Source: Zygaena filipendulae (taxonomy: Eukaryota > Arthropoda > Insecta > Lepidoptera > Zygaenidae). From it: a stretch of 64,000 bases of DNA. The notes under the pieces were generated by a model. The model was not told the origin of the DNA. It did no database searches and saw only the letters and a program-made list of their open reading frames with translations. Positions 57,601 through 64,000 of this stretch are shown here, piece by piece (within the stretch, counting starts at the first letter, position 1; the number at the start of each line of letters is the position of its first letter). The stretch is from assembly GCA_907165275.2 (NCBI GenBank), contig OU015670.1, positions 2,321,501-2,385,500 of the forward strand, given 5' to 3'. A program made the position numbers and the translations under genes.

Positions 57601-60600
57601 TACACTTTAATTCATCGAACTTTCCAGGTTTGCGTATACTCCTTATATTAGCATAAAAAATTTTCAAAGAGGATTGGTGCTTAAATAATCCTTGATAATT
57701 ATTTGTTATTAAATGTTGTGAAACGTATTTTACTTTCGTGGATGCAGGTATACTTAGTTTTCGGAGTTTTTTGGCAAATTGACTATTATTTTCGGTATAC
57801 CTCTTATGTATCTGATCGTCAAATTTGTCTCACCATTTCTTTCACGATGCTCTAATTCAGCTCTTAGTTGTTCCAAATGTTTTTTCTGAGTTGGGGTTTG
57901 ATCGCTGTATAAACGATAACTATCACTTAGTTTGTATTTATTGCGTAATAAATATTTTGTAGGCTCGGATGATGCAAAAGATACTTTAAGTGGTCGATTT
58001 TTCCCAGCGTTATGTTTACCTAATCGCAATGTTTTCATAGGAGTCGGACATGCATCGTATATTGTTTTGAGTACATTCATAGTCTCGCGCATGTCATGTT
58101 GTTGTCTGGTGGCTGTGTTTTTATCATTAATTTCGGGTATACCCACTAGAAGGATATTGTGCATGCGACGAATACGATCGTGCGTTTCTAAGATTATGTC
58201 TTCGCGAGAAGCGATTAGCGGATTAGTGGTAAGTTGAAGATCTGTGTTTCCTGCTTGATTTTGTAACCCATTGTTTTTTATTAATTGTATTTCCTGTTCT
58301 AATTGCAGTACTTTTTGGTGTAATTCAGTATTTTCGGTTTTGATGCTAAGAAATTCCTGGTGGATGTTATCATACTTCGTGTTTAAGTTTTCTGTTACGA
58401 GCTTTATGTTTTTAATATCATCTTTTATATCGTTACAGCTTTCGCGTATTCGAGAAGTTTCCTCTTTTTGTGTTTTGGCAAATTCTTTCATGAAGGACAT
58501 CATTTCATTACGAAAAGAATTTAGTTCAGATTTCATGTTAAAATCAAGGTCGGGTTCTTTTCTCTTTCTTGTGTTAACAAACATATTTTTGTCCTCTCGT
58601 GTCAACGAATACAAGTCTGGATGTGAACCGTTTCCGCTACCGCTTATGGTTTGGTCTCGTTTAGGCGAATGCGTCACACTCATAGTTGTAGCTAGCAAAG
58701 CGGTATAAAAAAAAATAGTAGGTATGCGGAGGACGAGTGCAGTGAAGTAGGTGGTAGGTAGTGATTAATTTATAATGCGTCGCTTACCGATGACTGCAGA
58801 AACGTCTTAATCACTCGATCTTGTGCGGCACAAATATGATCTTAATTACGCTTGGAAAACTTTCAATTTTACTTGTAGTGAAGAATAAAAAATTTTGTGA
58901 TATTTATTAAAAAGTCAAGCACACGACTGCTCTGTTCGACAGCTGGTTAACTAAAAATAAAAATGGCTGGTTAAATAAAAATACTGCAACGATTCCAAAA
59001 TTGTGTACTGAAAGACATAGTAAATGCTCCTTGGTTCACTAGAATGGAGGATATACACCATTACCTGAAGGTTCCTACTGTGAAAGAGGAAATAAGCAGC
59101 ATGACAAAAACCTACAGAGAAAGGATAAACACTCACGAAAATCGACTTGCGCAAGCCCTGACTAGACCACTGGACAAAAGACGCCTAAAGAGACATCACA
59201 TATGGGACTCCATGAGCTCATAGTTTCCATGCAGTAGGCATTCCAATGATGGTTGGCTATGCCTCAAACACGACTATCACACAAAACAGCTGCTTATGGT
59301 CCCTGGACCGATCGCATGCTTAACTAAGGAGAAAAAAAAAAAAAAATCGTAACAAACAAACAAACAAATCTTTCCTCTTTATAACATTAGCACAGATTTA
59401 CCTGTTATGACTTTTTGGTTGAGGGAAATGAAATTAAGGCAAAATGACACAGTTTACATACGAATTTGAATTAATATCTTAATATATATAAATCACGTGT
59501 CACGTTGTTTGTCCACGATGGACTCCTAAACTACTGAACGGATTTTGACAAAATTTTGTAACCATTTATAATATGATCCAACTTAAAAGATAGGATAGTT
59601 TTTATCCCGGAATTCCCGCAGGAACTCCGGCACTAATGTACAAAGTACGGGGTACAAAGACGGACATAGAGTACTTTTTTCCCGCAACCTCCGCAACTCC
59701 GAAATTACCGCGGATGGAATCGCGGGGGACAGCTAGTAATATATTTCACACTATGGCTGCTTTATCACAGTTCAATGCGAAAGTTTTAGTTACCCACGGA
59801 TTTGGTTGGAATTTTAAATGGAATTAGCTGAAGTTTAAACCCTGAATTAACATATAGGACACTTTTCGTTTTGGAATGTCCGAGGGAAACCCTAAATTCA
59901 CGCACATCCACGGTTGACACAAAGTTTAATATTCGATTTTGATTTTACTTCCAATCAGCTTAAACTGCTGCCTTACTCTTGAAAATTATTTGAGGCTGAT
60001 TTCGATTTTGATTTGAGTTCAAATTGAGATCGTATTTGGATGTCTTAAGATGACGTTTAATAAGTCAATAAAAATGGATTTTTTTCCGCTGTTTCCTCAT
60101 GGTCACACTAGTTTGTCATACCAGTCGTTGATAATTTAATGAAATCGAGAAATTTCACAGATAAATATGATAGAAACGCGATCTCAAAGCTTAAAAAGTA
60201 GCAAACTTTAATTCCTATTCGATCTCATTTCGATTCGAGTTCGATTTGATCCTTACGCGATTACGTCAAGAGTATGAACCTTATTCGATAGCGTCAAGAG
60301 TAAGGCTGCTGACGTCCTAACATGCTCACTTTGTCGTCGTACAGCTGGCATATCCTTTGCTTCTCGGCGAAGGCGGACTTGAGCTTGTTGCTGAGCAGGT
60401 CGGCCTCCGCCTGCGCGGCGCGCTGCGCGGCGGCGGCCCGCTCGGCGGCACGACGCGCCTCGATGCCGGCGCACTCCACGCTCGCGTAGCGCATCACCGC
60501 CGCGTCCTTGTCGCGCTCCGCCTGCTCCACGCGCTTGCACATCTGCACACGGTTAAACTGCTTTAACACGTTCACCCTAAGCCTGTTTAATATAGTGTGA

Positions 60601-62846
60601 ACGTATTCATATACGTATTGTTGTGCTAATAATATCTTTTGCAAAAAAATTAATTGCCGTTCGTTCGAGCTAAAACTCGAAAATGCCTGGACGGATTTGG
60701 CTGATTTTGATCTTGAAATATTTGTGGAAGTTCAGGGTAGGTTTAAGTAGCAAATCCGAAACTTATGCTGATATTACTTTGATTATACTACCCAAAGCAA
60801 CTGAAGCGAAAGGAACAGTCTTACATTGGATCTGACAGCATATTATGTCTAAATCATAAAAGAGTAGATGCTACTAATGGGTAGCACACAAAAAATGTGC
60901 AAATTCAAAGGAATCGTAAAATCTGCTTATGAATCATATGACTGTGATTGCAGATCAACCAGGAAAAAAAATTATAGTATAATTTAAAAGCACCTTAAGG
61001 TCAAAGAATATTCATTCTTTACGTTTAAAAGATACATATTTTTTTAACAAATTATGCTAGATTGAGTAACTCTACTACTAACTGTATTATATATCTTTTG
61101 AACCGACTTCCAAAAAAGGAAAAGGGTATACTCTCAAGGTTGTAATGAAGTCAGAGTCTGATGATGGGATCTTGGAAAAATCGAGGACAAACACACAAAA
61201 ATACACTTACACTAAAAAGTTAAAAATAACAAAATACCGATAAATAGCGGGCTAGTCGCACCAACTTTAAACTGATTGGTATTTTGTTATTTTTAACTTT
61301 TTAGTGTAAGTACATTTGTGTGTGTTTTACTTTTAATCTTATTAAGAGGGTAGCCAGTCTAGTGGGATTAATTATGAATAATGAACAGAGTAAAATTTCA
61401 TCATAGAACCTTCGCAGGAGACATTGTGAGACATTATAGTGCCATAATTATTTAATTATACAAAAAAAAGAAAAATTTTAACATGAAGGTGATTTTTTTC
61501 ATCAGCCAAAGATTGATGGAGGAAAGACAGAAGAGAAAAAAAACAGTGTCAGAATTTAGGCTCAAAAATATCAAATTCAGTTTTACCAGATCCATTTTTA
61601 TCTCGAGATCCTTTAGCATGTGGTCTTTTTGCTGCAGCACATCTTCCTGCTGCTTAAACCTTTCCCTGAGGGAGGAGTTCTCTCTCCTTTGCTCTGCCAA
61701 GACCCTCTCTAATGACTCCACCTGCAGTTTCAACACATCTTTTTTGGCATCACTCTCCGGTTCTGCCAAGCCTTGGTCACATTCTTTAGTACTCTCTGTA
61801 TTCACCATAGCTGCTGTGTCTAAATTTTCTATAGACCTCTCTGCAATGTTTGTAGTTTGTAACACAACTTTTGGTCCAACTGTCTCATCACCGAATATTT
61901 CATTCATGACTTTACTGCTAGGGTTAGGTGGGTTGGTTTTCATTGGTTTAGCTGCAGCACTTCTGTTTGTTACTGAATAAGCATTCTTAAGACTACCACT
62001 GACTGATGAGAATATTCCGTGGACATTTTTCACGATACTGCCAAGATCAGCTTGCTGCAGAAGCTCTTTGGGTAGCCTTGTATACCGTAGGTCAAGGTTA
62101 GTTTGTGTAGCTTCTGGAACTAATTTCTGAGTGGCGCTAACTTTCGTTTTCTGTGAGGAGAATTGGGATAGGATTTGGTCTGTGTTCAGATCATTGGAGC
62201 TGGATTGTTTTTGTGTTTGTTGGTGTTTATCTGTTTCAACTGTGGTGACGTTCTCAGCACTCTTGCTGTGGGTTGAGTTGGACATGCCAGTGTTATTGTT
62301 ACTACCCTCTTCATTTAGACTAACCGTAGACAAAGTCAAAGGTTTCTTCTTCATCACATCTGCAATACTATGTGTTGGAGGATAAACAGCCAGATCCTGA
62401 TCAAGGCCAGATAAAGGAAGTTCACTTGTGCTTTTGCTGTTTGTATTGACATTTTCTTGTGGTACAATATCTAAATTTAAATCTTTAATTACAACTGTAT
62501 TTTCACTAATATTTTCGACATCGACAATATTTACAATGGGTTTTTCAGCACAGTCAAGCATTCCTGATGCTTTGTCATCATTAAGAGGCGATGTTATAGG
62601 GTCTAAAATGGAAGAGACACGAACTTTTTCATTAGACTCATCGGGCAGCTTATCTTTGTGGTTGTCGTCACTATTTTCGAGTGATGAGCCCTCAGAATCG
62701 GAAGAACCAGAGGTCGAAGAACTAGAATCAACCATGCCTAAGCCCGAATCACATTTTGATTTAGAGTTTGTTACATTTTCTGTAATTTCTGGGTCGACGT
62801 ACACACTTCCAATATGAGGCAAAGGTTCTTGGCGTTCCACAGACAT
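40915..62846 (-). CDS. CCDC186: CCDC186 homologue (CCCP-1/golgin104-type coiled-coil protein), 13 exons, 1000 aa
   Basis: Coding exons in transcript order: 62846-61587, 60542-60330, 54508-54389, 53375-53279, 52119-51965, 51092-50823, 50005-49868, 49263-49162, 48164-48083, 45977-45865, 43521-43288, 41824-41678, 40986-40915. Phases agree throughout and give 3003 bases including TAG at 40915. The match to human CCDC186 (898 aa) is clearest at DKDAAVMRYASVE, GRLKWTQSKLRAEMDAYK, LKKKHASAVK, ALIERIVSLQRAAARRAERC and RLQAVLEDALLKNITLKENI. Family role: Golgi-associated protein that works with RAB2 and the EARP complex in dense-core vesicle cargo sorting. The middle coiled coil is shorter than in human, so a missed exon cannot be excluded. 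The 5.8 kb second intron contains a nest of three mobile elements. Confidence 0.93.
41188..41330 (+). repeat. tRNA-derived SINE, family 2
   Basis: B box gcgggttcgatctt followed by gagtctgggtgtatgc and an A tail (ggcaaaaaaaaac). Between CCDC186 exons 12 and 11. Confidence 0.55.
41520..41670. repeat. TG-rich microsatellite at CCDC186 exon 12 donor
   Basis: gtgtgtgcgagtgtgtaagc units end at the exon 12 donor (41677). Confidence 0.8.
42600..43235. repeat. About 130-bp tandem array behind CCDC186 exon 11
   Basis: tattcgttcgaaaagtg recurs at about 42772, 42901, 43034 and 43163, with sub-repeats of aagtggggattaatatagtg and gtagtcgtttgagaagtgac. Confidence 0.8.
43568..43820 (+). repeat. Retroelement 3' end with aataaataaa tail, copy 2
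   Basis: Near-identical to 22640-22915. It lies about 45 bases upstream of the acceptor of CCDC186 exon 11. Confidence 0.65.
44342..44756. mobile_element. Harbinger-like MITE with GGCCCGTATTCC termini
   Basis: Ends ggcccgtattccagaaggt and, inverted, ggtccgtattccaaaaggt, flanked by TTA on both sides (44339-44341, 44757-44759). Internally it is rich in the motif ttgagta/tactcaag. It lies in the CCDC186 intron between exons 10 and 11. Confidence 0.75.
45236..45573. repeat. Head-to-head pair of Helitron-like copies
   Basis: A minus-oriented copy (45236-45390) and a plus-oriented copy (about 45391-45573) share their 5' ends at tttatttataaagatg. Together they form a long imperfect fold-back. In the CCDC186 intron between exons 10 and 11. 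Confidence 0.6.
46361..46494. repeat. Perfect 45-bp inverted repeat (hairpin) with 44-base loop
   Basis: Arms 46361-46405 and 46450-46494 are exact reverse complements (outer part ataatgaaattaaagctggc). They end 11 bases before the pogo-like element. No mismatch was found by eye. Confidence 0.85.
46506..47659 (+). mobile_element. Non-autonomous pogo-like DNA transposon, 1154 bases
   Basis: Terminal inverted repeats GGGGAAAGGAACCGAATATC and (right end, reversed) GGGGAAAGGATCCAATTATC are flanked by TA at 46504-46505 and 47660-47661. The motif ATATCGGATA recurs near both ends and in the middle (about 46538, 46876, 46906, 47402, 47432, 47634) and may bind transposase. Inside is a splice donor (GTAAGT near 46740), an acceptor (ttttacttttag ending 46958) and a short HTH exon. 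It lies in the CCDC186 intron between exons 9 and 10, opposite to the gene. Confidence 0.8.
46960..47166 (+). CDS. 68-aa psq/pogo-type HTH DNA-binding fragment
   Basis: The ORF MPSNAKKRKTWCVVAMKNAY continues with KGQMGYLKASKTFGVPKSTL, the pattern of a Psq/CENP-B N-terminal helix-turn-helix as in pogo transposases. It ends in TGA at 47164 right after LGRKPTF, where full transposases continue into the second DNA-binding and DDE domains. A good acceptor precedes the ATG by one base. It is probably the remnant of the element's own transposase and could, at most, encode a small DNA-binding protein. Confidence 0.6.
   Translation: MPSNAKKRKTWCVVAMKNAYEAVTKGQMGYLKASKTFGVPKSTLEDYVKSDKDIDSNLNTKLGRKPTF
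47668..47921 (-). repeat. tRNA-derived SINE, family 1, abutting the pogo-like element
   Basis: Reverse copy starting six bases after the TA border of the pogo-like transposon. Body and head match 27516-27773 almost base for base. Confidence 0.8.
48596..48965. repeat. SINE head fused to Helitron-like sequence, plus another Helitron-like copy
   Basis: A tRNA-like SINE head (48596-48672) runs directly into Helitron-like DNA (ggtgaaaaccgcatgaaaat), followed by a separate minus copy from ctagctgtcgcctacgattt at 48776. Between CCDC186 exons 8 and 9. Confidence 0.55.
49000..49150. repeat. 30-bp minisatellite behind CCDC186 exon 8
   Basis: Four units containing ctccctcgctctatccccct end just before the donor at 49161. 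Confidence 0.85.
49293..49492 (-). repeat. Helitron-like copy, minus orientation
   Basis: From ctagcagttccccgcggttt to tcacatttataatattggt. Between CCDC186 exons 7 and 8. Confidence 0.6.
50151..50380 (-). repeat. Helitron-like copy, minus orientation
   Basis: From ctagttgtgccccgcggttt to cgcgtttataatattagtag, with a catc run inside. Between CCDC186 exons 6 and 7. Confidence 0.6.
50575..50822. repeat. Imperfect tandem array behind CCDC186 exon 6
   Basis: Units such as gtacgatgtgcaatgcgtag alternate and end in gtgcggtgcggtgcggt at the exon 6 donor. Confidence 0.75.
51488..51809 (+). repeat. Long-subfamily Helitron-like copy in CCDC186 intron 5
   Basis: From tctatactataataaaagag to ggggcacagctag, with a seven-fold tctg run in the middle. 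It ends about 155 bases before exon 5. Confidence 0.65.
51907..51964. repeat. C-homopolymer and CCTC run behind CCDC186 exon 5
   Basis: Seventeen or more C, then ctcctcccctcctcccc. On the sense strand this is a G-rich tract right after the exon 5 donor. Similar C runs lie at 12366-12380, 40880-40897 and 52585-52606. Confidence 0.8.
52183..52404. mobile_element. MITE with GGGCCCTTATTCA termini
   Basis: Left end gggcccttattcactatgac and right end gtcacactgaataaggggcc form imperfect inverted repeats. It is the uninterrupted relative of the element split at about 11025-11400. A related right half is seen near 51405-51480. Confidence 0.7.
52706..52910 (-). repeat. Helitron-like copy, minus orientation
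   Basis: From ctagctgtgccccgcggttt to attttatatttatatata. Between CCDC186 exons 4 and 5. Confidence 0.55.
52980..53206. mobile_element. Harbinger-type MITE, copy 2
   Basis: Same family as 11715-11949, flanked by TTA at 52977-52979 and 53207-53209. It lies in the CCDC186 intron between exons 4 and 5, about 70 bases downstream of the exon 4 donor. Confidence 0.85.
53544..53780. mobile_element. Harbinger-type MITE, copy 3
   Basis: Same family, flanked by TAA at 53541-53543 and 53781-53783. It lies upstream of CCDC186 exon 4. With copy 2 it brackets that 97-base exon, giving facing repeat copies on either side. Confidence 0.85.
54060..54330 (+). pseudogene. LINE reverse transcriptase C-terminal remnant (R1/jockey-type zinc knuckle)
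   Basis: Reading from about 54090 gives LTGHFGTKEHLTKMKLASDP, then a Cys-His knuckle (RRRCG...AHLMCE), an in-frame stop, and DALARKRMGLL. This is the usual C-terminal tail after the reverse transcriptase of R1-type LINEs. It lies in CCDC186 intron 3 and is inactivated by the stop. Confidence 0.65.
54875..57753 (-). CDS. LINE ORF2: endonuclease and reverse transcriptase, about 930 aa or more
   Basis: An AP-like endonuclease domain comes first (ANIRSI, LTETWL, VFGDFNIDLL, SDHRQ), then reverse transcriptase with FIDLKKAFDTVSH, GIPQGSILGPLLF and YADD. The frame is open without stop from upstream of the ORF1 stop to 54875. No ATG lies in this frame before the endonuclease catalytic Asn block; the first Met codon falls inside the endonuclease. 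Translation therefore likely depends on ORF1. The product performs target-primed reverse transcription in related elements. Confidence 0.9.
57754..58683 (-). CDS. LINE ORF1: coiled-coil/RRM-like nucleic-acid chaperone, 309 aa
   Basis: The first ATG in frame is at 58683 (MSVTHSPKRDQ). Residues about 50-150 form a long heptad-rich coiled coil, followed by a region with RRMHNILLVGIPE that resembles the RRM plus C-terminal domain of LINE-1-type ORF1 proteins. Such proteins coat the element RNA. The stop TAA is at 57754-57756. A heptamer A AAA AAC sits four codons before the stop in the zero frame at 57766-57772. Confidence 0.85.
   Translation of the reverse strand: MSVTHSPKRDQTISGSGNGSHPDLYSLTREDKNMFVNTRKRKEPDLDFNMKSELNSFRNEMMSFMKEFAKTQKEETSRIRESCNDIKDDIKNIKLVTENLNTKYDNIHQEFLSIKTENTELHQKVLQLEQEIQLIKNNGLQNQAGNTDLQLTTNPLIASREDIILETHDRIRRMHNILLVGIPEINDKNTATRQQHDMRETMNVLKTIYDACPTPMKTLRLGKHNAGKNRPLKVSFASSEPTKYLLRNKYKLSDSYRLYSDQTPTQKKHLEQLRAELEHRERNGETNLTIRYIRGIPKIIVNLPKNSEN
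57766..57772 (-). promoter_or_regulatory. Putative -1 ribosomal frameshift site joining ORF1 to ORF2
   Basis: On the coding strand the codons read CCA AAA AAC, giving the slippery heptamer A AAA AAC in the correct register. Slipping back one base places ribosomes exactly in the ORF2 frame, which is open here and lacks any ATG. The zero-frame stop follows four codons later. No convincing downstream pseudoknot was found by eye; only a short stem (acg...cgt) was noted. Confidence 0.6.
59477..59736 (+). mobile_element. Helitron-like repeat, sister of the 990-1219 copy
   Basis: Nearly the same sequence as 990-1219 (both begin with aatatatataaatcacgtgt and contain ttataatatg.tccaacttaa), with A|TC and CTAG|T borders. 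It extends about 50 bases longer inside. Confidence 0.7.
61587..62846 (-). CDS. CCDC186: CCDC186 exon 1: long disordered N-terminus and start of coiled coil
   Basis: A single 1260-base exon encodes 420 residues, opening MSVERQEPLPHIGSVYVDPE. Residues 1-370 are Ser/Asn/Thr/acidic-rich and probably disordered; residues about 370-420 are a heptad-like helix (ESLERVLAEQRRENSSLRER). The exon ends CTG|GTAAAA. Third positions are A/T-rich, in sharp contrast to the GC-rich exons 2-13. If the intron is retained, the frame runs another 44 codons to a stop at 61452. The N-terminal part is not recognisably conserved; assignment rests on continuity with exon 2. Confidence 0.88.
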
Positions 62847-63106
62847 GATAATGATGAGATGTTCAAATTAGTTTTTGAGTATTTATATAATATATAAAAT
62901 AATAAATATGAATTTGTAAGCCATTTATTTTGTCAACAAAATTACAAATAAATAGTAATTTGATTTACAATTTGAATTATGTTTTGACATTTCTTTCTTT
63001 TTTTTTTTTAATAATTTTACGGCCCTGGGTACGCGCCTTTTGGAGCCTTTAATACGTAGATATTTAGAACTATAATAATTTTAATGTTAAATATTATACC
63101 TCTTGG

Positions 63107-63239
63107 GGGCTAAGATGCGCAAGACGACAAAATTTTATCGAGCCATTTTATCGATTCTCGTCGACAAAGCCATACAATATGTCGACGAGAATCGATAAAA
63201 TGGCTCGATAAAATTTTGTCGTCTTGCGCATCTTAGCCC
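63107..63239. mobile_element. Palindromic MITE, copy 2
   Basis: Same family as 754-913, with arms starting gggctaagatgcgcaagacg and a 17-base loop containing agccatacaa. The arms match each other almost perfectly. It sits about 260 bases upstream of the CCDC186 start codon. Confidence 0.85.
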
Positions 63240-63370
63240 GGCAGAAGAATTTCTTCTGAGTTGAGTATTATACGTGGTATATAAGTGTCAAAGTTTCGGA
63301 ATTGACAGATTGATACTTGTCAGTGAAATAAGTGACATTGTGAACATCTCGAAGTAAATATTATACCTCA

Positions 63371-64000
63371 GGTGTGCGTTCCGTGGCTTCGCACGAATGC
63401 ACTCGAACGCGCTCGAGCGCGCTCTGAACCCGTTCTGTGGCTTGGTGAAATTTTACTCTGACAACTGTCAGAGCGTAGTTTCACCCGTTCCGTGGCTCAG
63501 AGTGCAGCAACCAAACAACCATCTCCGAAGCAGGTTAATTTTCACTCTGACAGCTATGCATTGTTTAAGAAGTGTCAAAGTTTGCGCCAAAAACCGGATT
63601 CGTCAAAAAAGAAATCAATCGGAGTTCTTACGATCAAAGGGGAGGTCATAAAAAGTTTATAATTGGATGTAAAACAGTCTTATTCGCAATGTGAGTTGAG
63701 AGAAAACAAATGGCGCCTGAAATTTCAAATATTTTGAGGTTATAAAAACAACTCGATCGTTCTGTGGCTCGGTTGCAACTCAAACGAGTGAAATTTTAAC
63801 CGAACAACGCACCCAAATCCACGGAACGCACACCAGGTGTGCGTTCCGTGGCTTCGCACAAATGCACTCGAACGCGCTCGAGCGCGCTCTGAACCCGTTC
63901 TGTGGCTTGGTAAAATTTTACTCTGACAACTGTCAGAGCGTAGTTTCACCCGTTCCGTGGCTCCGAGTGCAGCAACCAAACAACCATCTCCGAAGCAGGT
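63371..64000 (+). mobile_element. Tandem pair of a TIR element with GGTGTGCGTTCCGTGG ends
   Basis: The first unit runs 63371-63834, with inverted ends ggtgtgcgttccgtgg and ccacggaacgcacacc. A second head-to-tail copy starts at 63836 and is cut by the window end; the first 165 bases are nearly identical. Internal palindromes include ctctgacaactgtcagag. Confidence 0.75.

Larger units (their letters stand above)
54771..58960 (-). mobile_element. Near-complete CR1-group non-LTR retrotransposon (LINE)
   Basis: The element runs on the minus strand with about 280 bases of 5' leader, ORF1, ORF2 and a 3' end of the form aataaagttctttaaa. Both reading frames are open end to end, suggesting recent insertion. 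It lies in intron 2 of CCDC186 in the same orientation as the gene. The hexamer aaatgg occurs at both borders (54765-54770 and 58961-58966) and may be the target duplication. Clade placement (CR1/Rex1/Daphne-like) is inferred from the reverse transcriptase motifs only. Confidence 0.88.
54677..59343 (+). mobile_element. 5'-truncated jockey-like LINE, split by the CR1-group LINE
   Basis: The left piece (54677-54770) encodes WIYKAILKPIWTYGIQLWGT and the right piece (about 58967-59223) encodes ILQRFQNCVLKDIVNAPWF through to a TAG stop at 59221. Together these are the end of a jockey-clade reverse transcriptase. A 3' tail with oligo-A ends near 59343. Perfect 11-base direct repeats (aaatcgtaaca) flank it at 54666-54676 and 59344-59354, as expected for its target duplication. 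It is dead: truncated and interrupted. Confidence 0.85.
54548..59396 (-). repeat. Helitron-like repeat that was the target of the jockey insertion
   Basis: The left part (54548-54676, from ctagctgtcccgcgccgttt) and the right part (59344-59396, ending ataacattagcacagat) rejoin at the aaatcgtaaca duplication into a normal minus-oriented copy of the window's CTAG-ended family. Compare the uninterrupted copy at 6029-6241. Confidence 0.8.
62847..64000. other. Upstream region of CCDC186
   Basis: After an AT-rich 5' flank (62847-63000) comes a palindromic MITE at 63107-63239, then a tandem pair of an inverted-repeat element from 63371 to the window end. No further coding exon is supported. No promoter element could be assigned. 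Confidence 0.45.

Overview
The window looks like nuclear DNA from an insect, most probably a moth or butterfly. Three intron-rich genes have small, very GC-rich exons set in AT-rich introns. The introns carry many short mobile elements: Helitron-like repeats with a hairpin and CTAG end, tRNA-derived SINEs, Tc1, pogo, Harbinger and hAT-type miniature elements, and LINEs. The species group is inferred from this repeat repertoire and was not checked by a search. No rRNA, genuine tRNA gene, CRISPR array or bacterial-type operon was seen.

Layout. (1) 524-32136, minus strand: 32 coding exons of DCAF1 (VprBP; mahjong in flies), the substrate receptor of a CUL4-DDB1 ubiquitin ligase. All exon phases agree and give about 1426 codons; the extreme C-terminus runs off the left edge. 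(2) 32137-33550: a 1.4 kb divergent intergenic region holding a large imperfect inverted repeat. (3) 33551-38306, plus strand: a complete seven-exon Nse4 gene (286 aa), the kleisin of the SMC5/6 complex. (4) 38307-40914: a tail-to-tail intergenic stretch. (5) 40915-62846, minus strand: a complete 13-exon coding region (1000 aa) homologous to CCDC186, a coiled-coil Golgi/dense-core-vesicle protein. (6) 62847-64000: upstream DNA with a palindromic MITE and a tandem pair of another terminal-inverted-repeat element.

DCAF1 (ubiquitin ligase receptor) and Nse4 (SMC5/6 subunit) both act in the nucleus and start head to head, so shared promoter control is possible but unproven. CCDC186 is an unrelated neighbour.

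The most notable points are: an intact CR1-group LINE whose ORF1 and ORF2 are linked by a canonical -1 slippery heptamer and no ORF2 start codon; a three-level nest of insertions inside a CCDC186 intron; tandem repeats sitting directly downstream of many 5' splice sites, one of which carries copies of the splice site itself; a pogo-like miniature transposon that keeps the first splice donor and HTH exon of its transposase; and the mirrored intergenic DNA between the two divergent genes.
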